Source: Planctomycetota bacterium
Lineage (GTDB): Bacteria; Planctomycetota; Brocadiia; JAJRTI01
Direction: 5' to 3'
Length of the DNA stretch: 10,270 nt
NCBI GenBank assembly: GCA_024278415.1
Contig: JAJRTI010000199.1
Span: 1-10,270 of the forward strand
Part shown: one piece after another, positions 6,474 through 10,270 of the stretch
Layout: every line of letters begins with the position of its first letter
Numbering within the stretch: position 1 is the first letter of the stretch
The notes under the pieces: generated by a model
Databases searched by the model: none
Told to the model about the DNA's origin: nothing
What the model saw: the letters and a program-made list of their open reading frames with translations, nothing else
Position numbers and translations under genes: made by a program

Positions 6474-9140
6474 GTGAGAGCATGGCCATGCTTCGCCGTC
6501 TGCCTGGCCGCTCTGTGCGCGGAGGGGGCCGATCTGCCAACGCCCGCCGGGCCGTGGACCCTGCGCTACGCGCAAATGCCAGACCAGCGGCCGGAGTGGG
6601 ACGCGAAGGGCTACCTCCCGACGTACGAGATCACATGGGTGAACAAGGACCGGCCCGAGGTGCGCATCCAAGACCACAAGGATGGCCGCTGCCGCGGGTT
6701 CGTGCTCGTGGGGCGAGCGTTCCGCGTGCCGGCGAAGCTGCCGAAAGACCTGCGCATCGCTCTCGAATACGAGACCTACTGCGCGATTAGCCGGCCCGAC
6801 ATGAAGCGCGCGAGCATGGCCTACTTCATGCTGCTCACGCCCGAGCAGTGGCAAGCGTTCTCGGACGAGCCGACGAAGGCCAAGAAGGTGCGCTCATGGT
6901 TCGGCCGGAAGATGGCGCTCTACTCCGCCGCGATCCATCGCTCCCAGGAGGACGTGGCCGAGTGGGCGGCGTTCTCGACTGGCAATTTGCTCCACACGCT
7001 GCGCCCACAAGCCGGCAAGACGGTGGTGATCGCTCTCGTATGGGGGGCCGCGCACTTCGGCACGGTCGAGTGGGGAGCGTTCCGCAGCGTCGAGTTCAAG
7101 GCGCGCACGGAGGAGGCCATGGTGCGCGAGTTCTTCGACAGCCTCAACGACGACTTGCCGGAGTTGACCAAGGTGAAGGCCGCGTACGACGCGGGCGACA
7201 TCGAGGCCGCGAAGGCCGCGCTCGTCGCGCACATGAAAACGCGCACCAAGCCCGCGCCGCCGCCGCTCGACTCGCGCAACGACAAGCGCAGCATCGCGGC
7301 CGCGGACAAGATCTGCGACCACGTCTTCCGATTCGTCGGCTGCCCGGAATACAAGCTCGGCAAGCAAATCCGCTGGAACGAAGACCCCTTCAACTACGAC
7401 CAGTGGGCCATCGCCCTCAACCGGCATTTCCATTGGCTCACACTGGGCCGCGTCTACACCGGCACAAAGGACGAGAAGTATGCGCGCGAGTGGGTCGCGC
7501 AACTCACGAGTTGGATCGACGCCATGCCGGTGCGCATCGGGCGCCACTGGATCCAAGGCGTGACCCCGGAGTGCACCCTCAGCCTCGATGCCGGCATCCG
7601 CATGGGCCAGACCTGGTTCCCCACGTACTACCACTTCCTCCACTCGCCCTCGTTCACGGTCGACGCGCACATCGCGATGCTGCGGTCGTTCCGGGACCAC
7701 GCGCTCTACCTCATGGACCCGCGCCACTTCAAGCACGGATCCAACTGGGGCATGATGGAGCTGAACGGGCTCTACCACGTCGGCGTCATGCTCCCCGAGT
7801 TCAAAGACGCGGAGCTGTGGCGCGGCACGGCCGTCGAACGGCTCGCGGGGGAACTCGACTACCAGTTCTACCCCGACGGTGCGCAGACCGAACTCGCGCC
7901 GGGATACCACGGCGTGAGCGTGCGCAACGCGCTCGGCGTGTTCGACCTCGCCAAGCGCACAGGCGACAACCTCCCGCCCGAACTGCTCGGCAAGCTGGAG
8001 CGCGCGTTCGACTACTACCAGCGCATCATGATGCCGGACGGCCGCTCGCCGGCGTTGAACGACTCAGGCTGGGGTGGCGTGCGGGGGTGGCTCAAGAGGG
8101 GGCTCGACTACTTCCCTGAGCGGGAGGACTGGCGATTCGGAGCGACGGCCGGCCGCGAGGGCCGGCCTCCGGCGTACACGTCGTGCAAGTTCGATTGGGC
8201 CGGCTGGTACATCATGCGCACTGGCTGGGACGCGGACGCGAAGTACCTCCTGCTCGACGCGGGCCCGTTCAGCACGGGCCACCAGCACGAGGACAAGCTC
8301 CACTTCATCCTCTACGCGTACGGCCGGCGGCTCATCACCGAGCCGGGCACGTACTCGTACGACGCGTCCGACTGGCGTCGGTACGTGCTTTCGGCTCGCG
8401 GGCACAACACGGTGCTCGTGGACGGTCTTGAACAGAATCGTCGCGGGCAACGCCACACCTATCGCAACGAGAAGCCCCAGACGAACCGCTGGTTCACGTC
8501 GCCAGACTTCGACTACGCGGAGGGCACGTACGCGGACGGCTTCGGGCCCAAACGCGACAAGACGGTCACCCACACGCGGCGCATCCTCTTCGCCAAGCCG
8601 CGCTACTGGATTGTCGTGGACGAACTGCGGCCCACCGACGCCAAGCCCCACACGTACGAGGCGCTGTTCCATCTCGACGCGCCGGACGCGGTGATCGATG
8701 CGAAGACGAAGACGGTCACGACGACGCACCCGACCGGCGGCAATGTCGCGATCGTGCCCCTGAACGCCGGCGACGTGGCCGTGCGCATTGTGAAGGGCCA
8801 GACCCTGCCGGCCGTGCAAGGCTGGCTGCCCACCGGCAAGCACAACGTGCTGCGCCCCATCCCCACCGCAATCTTCAAGCGCACCGGAGCTGGCACGACG
8901 CTCATGGCATACGCGCTGGTGCCGTTCGAGGGCAACGCCGCGGCCGCGTTGCCCCGTGTCGAGCCGATCGCCTGCGAAGGCGCGGCGCCCGCGCTGGCCG
9001 CGCGGCTTCGCTTCGGGGATGGAGTGGAGCATATCGTCGGCATCAATGACCAACCCGGCGCAGCGCTCTCATTCGCGGGATACACGACAGAAGCCGGCGT
9101 GGCGCTGATCGAAGGGGGCAAGGTCCGCGTGGAGCACTGA
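6474..9140 (+). CDS. Exported heparinase II/III-family polysaccharide lyase
   Basis: The product is 888 residues. GTG 6474 was chosen because GGGAG (6462-6466) lies 7 nt upstream and because it puts a short signal peptide, RAWPCFAVCLAALCAEGA, at the N-terminus; the frame stays open upstream inside the previous gene. Residues about 24-210 form a beta-rich region of unknown role, perhaps a binding domain. Residues about 270-545 fit the alpha/alpha toroid of these lyases, with HGSNWGMMELNGL (421-433) and ELAPGYHG (473-480). Residues about 560-888 fit the C-terminal beta-sandwich with DAGPFSTGHQHEDKLHF (595-611) and ARGHNTVLVDG (641-651). N424, Y478, H479 and H603 or H605 are candidate catalytic residues by analogy with heparinase II and PL15/PL17 enzymes, which cleave uronic-acid polysaccharides by beta-elimination. 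The substrate is not predictable; alginate, heparan or another uronic polymer are all possible. It follows the formyltransferase by 40 nt. Confidence 0.9.
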   Translation: MRAWPCFAVCLAALCAEGADLPTPAGPWTLRYAQMPDQRPEWDAKGYLPTYEITWVNKDRPEVRIQDHKDGRCRGFVLVGRAFRVPAKLPKDLRIALEYETYCAISRPDMKRASMAYFMLLTPEQWQAFSDEPTKAKKVRSWFGRKMALYSAAIHRSQEDVAEWAAFSTGNLLHTLRPQAGKTVVIALVWGAAHFGTVEWGAFRSVEFKARTEEAMVREFFDSLNDDLPELTKVKAAYDAGDIEAAKAALVAHMKTRTKPAPPPLDSRNDKRSIAAADKICDHVFRFVGCPEYKLGKQIRWNEDPFNYDQWAIALNRHFHWLTLGRVYTGTKDEKYAREWVAQLTSWIDAMPVRIGRHWIQGVTPECTLSLDAGIRMGQTWFPTYYHFLHSPSFTVDAHIAMLRSFRDHALYLMDPRHFKHGSNWGMMELNGLYHVGVMLPEFKDAELWRGTAVERLAGELDYQFYPDGAQTELAPGYHGVSVRNALGVFDLAKRTGDNLPPELLGKLERAFDYYQRIMMPDGRSPALNDSGWGGVRGWLKRGLDYFPEREDWRFGATAGREGRPPAYTSCKFDWAGWYIMRTGWDADAKYLLLDAGPFSTGHQHEDKLHFILYAYGRRLITEPGTYSYDASDWRRYVLSARGHNTVLVDGLEQNRRGQRHTYRNEKPQTNRWFTSPDFDYAEGTYADGFGPKRDKTVTHTRRILFAKPRYWIVVDELRPTDAKPHTYEALFHLDAPDAVIDAKTKTVTTTHPTGGNVAIVPLNAGDVAVRIVKGQTLPAVQGWLPTGKHNVLRPIPTAIFKRTGAGTTLMAYALVPFEGNAAAALPRVEPIACEGAAPALAARLRFGDGVEHIVGINDQPGAALSFAGYTTEAGVALIEGGKVRVEH

Positions 9141-9188
9141 GCGCCAAGTGCGGCATTCTGTGAATCCGTGTAGGGATAGCGCGCGCTC

Positions 9189-9258
9189 GTAGCACGCTCG
9201 TAAGAGCGTTCCGTTGTGGCTGGCCGCTGCCGCAGAGACGCACTGACGTGCGTGCTAC
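9189..9258. repeat. 70-bp inverted-repeat element, MITE- or REP-like
   Basis: The ends are the perfect 9-bp inverted repeat GTAGCACGC (9189-9197) and GCGTGCTAC (9250-9258). Inside are two hairpins with 6-bp stems: ACGCTC-gtaa-GAGCGT (9194-9209) and ACGCAC-tgac-GTGCGT (9238-9253). The hairpins overlap the terminal arms, so only one folding can exist at a time. From memory, intergenic elements starting GTAGCAC and ending GTGCTAC are common in planctomycete-like genomes, but this was not checked. No clear target-site duplication was seen and no transposase is nearby. Confidence 0.5.
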
Positions 9259-9337
9259 CAGCAGCGGATCGCGCCTCCGAAGCTGTACGAATTTAGAGAA
9301 TGCTGCGCTAAGGGAAGGCCCATGGCCGCATCCGACA

Positions 9338-9366
9338 TTGGAGCGACAAGGCCACCTTGGTATCAT
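9338..9366 (+). promoter_or_regulatory. Likely promoter of the DUF1080 gene
   Basis: TTGGAG (9338-9343) is followed after 17 nt by TATCAT (9361-9366), which is preceded by TGG (9358-9360), again an extended -10. Its core CTTGGTATCATGCC closely resembles CTTGGTATAATACC of the promoter at 2798-2806. Transcription would start near 9373, leaving a long leader of about 185 nt. Confidence 0.5.
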
Positions 9367-9380
9367 GCCGTTTGCTCAGC

Positions 9381-9492
9381 CGCCACCGACGCCGTACAGC
9401 ACGGTGGCGCTTGGGGCAACGAGTTTATAGAACGCAACGAATTCGGACATGGCACGGTTCGGCAATTCGTTGCTAATCGCGGCCCCGCAACG
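9381..9492 (+). promoter_or_regulatory. Structured leader with repeated GCAACG motifs
   Basis: This part of the DUF1080 leader has a perfect 8-bp stem, CGCCACCG (9381-9388) with CGGTGGCG (9402-9409), and a perfect 10-bp stem, GCAACGAATT (9434-9443) with AATTCGTTGC (9464-9473). GCAACG also starts a near-copy, GCAACGAGTT (9416-9425), and occurs at 9487-9492. The segment CGTTGC (9468-9473) could pair with any of the three. This could be a cluster of protein-binding sites or an RNA with alternative folds. No known riboswitch is recognised. Confidence 0.4.
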
Positions 9493-9557
9493 GCGAATCG
9501 GAACATATGTGCACACGCCTGTCGCACCATGACCGCCCCTCGTCTTGGAGAACAGCC

Positions 9558-10270
9558 ATGACCACCCGCGTCACGAGAATGCTCGCATTCGCCCTCATTC
9601 TCGCCGTATCCGCATCCGCGGCCGAGCAGAAGGCCAAGGCCAAGCCGCGGCGCAAGCCGCACAAGCGGAAAACCTATTGGACCGCGGCCTCTGTCGAGAA
9701 GGCCGGCAAGGACTACCTCGTCCAAGGCGAGTATGCCGGCGACGCGCCGGTCGCCGCGCAGGTCATCGCTTTGGGCAATGGCAAGTTCGAGGCCGTGTTC
9801 TATGAGGGCGGTCTGCCCGGCGCCGGATGGGACCGGAGCAAGAAGCGCGAGCGCGTGAGGAGCCAAGCCGATGGCGACAGCCTCCGTTTCCCCGGCAAGC
9901 AGTGGCAAGGCGTTCTCAAAGATGACGTGCTCGCGGTCAGCGACGCGCAGGGCAATGCGCTGGGCCAACTCAAGCGCGTCGTGCGCGAGAGCCCCACGCT
10001 TGGAGCGAAGCCGCCGGCAGGGGCGGTCGTGTTATTCGACGGCAAGAATGTCAACGCGCTCAAGGGCGGCCGCATGACCGACGACGGCCTGCTCAAGGAG
10101 GGAGTAACCACGAAGCGCGCGTTCGGGAGCATGCGATTGCACTTGGAATTCCGCACGCCCTTCATGCCCACCGCGCGCGGCCAGGCCCGCGGCAACAGCG
10201 GGTGCTACGTGCAGCGCCGATACGAGGTGCAGATCCTGGATTCGTTCGGCCTGGACGGCAAGCACAACGA
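9558..10270 (+). CDS. Secreted DUF1080 (3-keto-disaccharide hydrolase-like) protein, truncated at right edge
   Basis: 237 residues are visible before the window ends. GGAG (9547-9550) lies 7 nt before the ATG. Residues 1-22 are a signal peptide, MTTRVTRMLAFALILAVSAS then AA, so the protein is exported. A very basic stretch follows (KAKAKPRRKPHKRK, 25-38). Residues 53-93 form a small N-terminal domain with YLVQGEYAG and VIALGNGKFEAVFYEGGLPG. The DUF1080 domain begins at VVLFDGKN (157-164) and continues with LHLEFRTPFMP (194-204) and GNSGCYVQRRYEVQILDSFG (212-231), the clearest signature. The fold is concanavalin-like, and some members hydrolyse 3-keto-glycosides; most are untested. The frame is still open at 10270, so the rest of the domain lies outside. 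It is the third exported glycan-related gene here, behind its own promoter. Confidence 0.9.
   Translation, partial: MTTRVTRMLAFALILAVSASAAEQKAKAKPRRKPHKRKTYWTAASVEKAGKDYLVQGEYAGDAPVAAQVIALGNGKFEAVFYEGGLPGAGWDRSKKRERVRSQADGDSLRFPGKQWQGVLKDDVLAVSDAQGNALGQLKRVVRESPTLGAKPPAGAVVLFDGKNVNALKGGRMTDDGLLKEGVTTKRAFGSMRLHLEFRTPFMPTARGQARGNSGCYVQRRYEVQILDSFGLDGKHN

Noticed and set aside
6848..8119. 423-residue plus-strand frame inside the lyase gene
   Set aside because: Composition is Arg/His/Pro-rich without motifs, and it overlaps the real toroid-coding frame.

Overview
The window is GC-rich and densely coding. Every gene from position 1012 onward is on the + strand, and one truncated gene at the left edge points the other way. 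No 16S rRNA, tRNA or housekeeping marker is present. Taxonomy therefore rests on gene content: large secreted DUF4091 (GH123-like), heparinase II/III-like and DUF1080 proteins, a slipin-type SPFH protein, and palindromic interspersed repeats. This mix fits the PVC superphylum (Planctomycetota or Lentisphaerota) or a neighbouring candidate phylum, probably from an environmental genome. That is an inference, held with moderate confidence.

Layout. (1) 1-708, minus strand: N-terminal half of an MFS transporter running off the left edge. (2) 709-1011: divergent intergenic region with two strong inverted repeats. (3) 1012-2435: a slipin/stomatin-like SPFH membrane protein overlapping, by ATGA, a cysteine-rich protein with DnaJ-type zinc knuckles but no J domain. 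(4) 2436-2867: palindromic repeat element built of two related modules 110 bp apart, then an extended -10 promoter. (5) 2868-5408: one long reading frame for a secreted carbohydrate-binding plus DUF4091/GH123-like protein, interrupted by a single in-frame TAG at 3510-3512. (6) 5409-5596: a 35-nt imperfect inverted repeat ending just before the ribosome binding site of the next gene. (7) 5597-6433: PurN-like formyltransferase. (8) 6474-9140: exported heparinase II/III-family protein with a GTG start. (9) 9141-9557: a 70-bp inverted-repeat element, a second extended -10 promoter and a structured leader with repeated GCAACG motifs. (10) 9558 to the right edge: secreted DUF1080 (3-keto-disaccharide hydrolase-like) protein, truncated.

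How the genes may work together. Positions 2868-10270 look like a glycan-degradation neighbourhood: three separately encoded exported proteins, each with a glycan-active fold. The formyltransferase lacks an export signal and has no obvious role in that pathway. The SPFH/zinc-knuckle pair looks like an independent membrane-associated module. The most notable observations are the in-frame TAG, the SPFH/zinc-knuckle coupling, and the repeat-rich leader of the DUF1080 gene.
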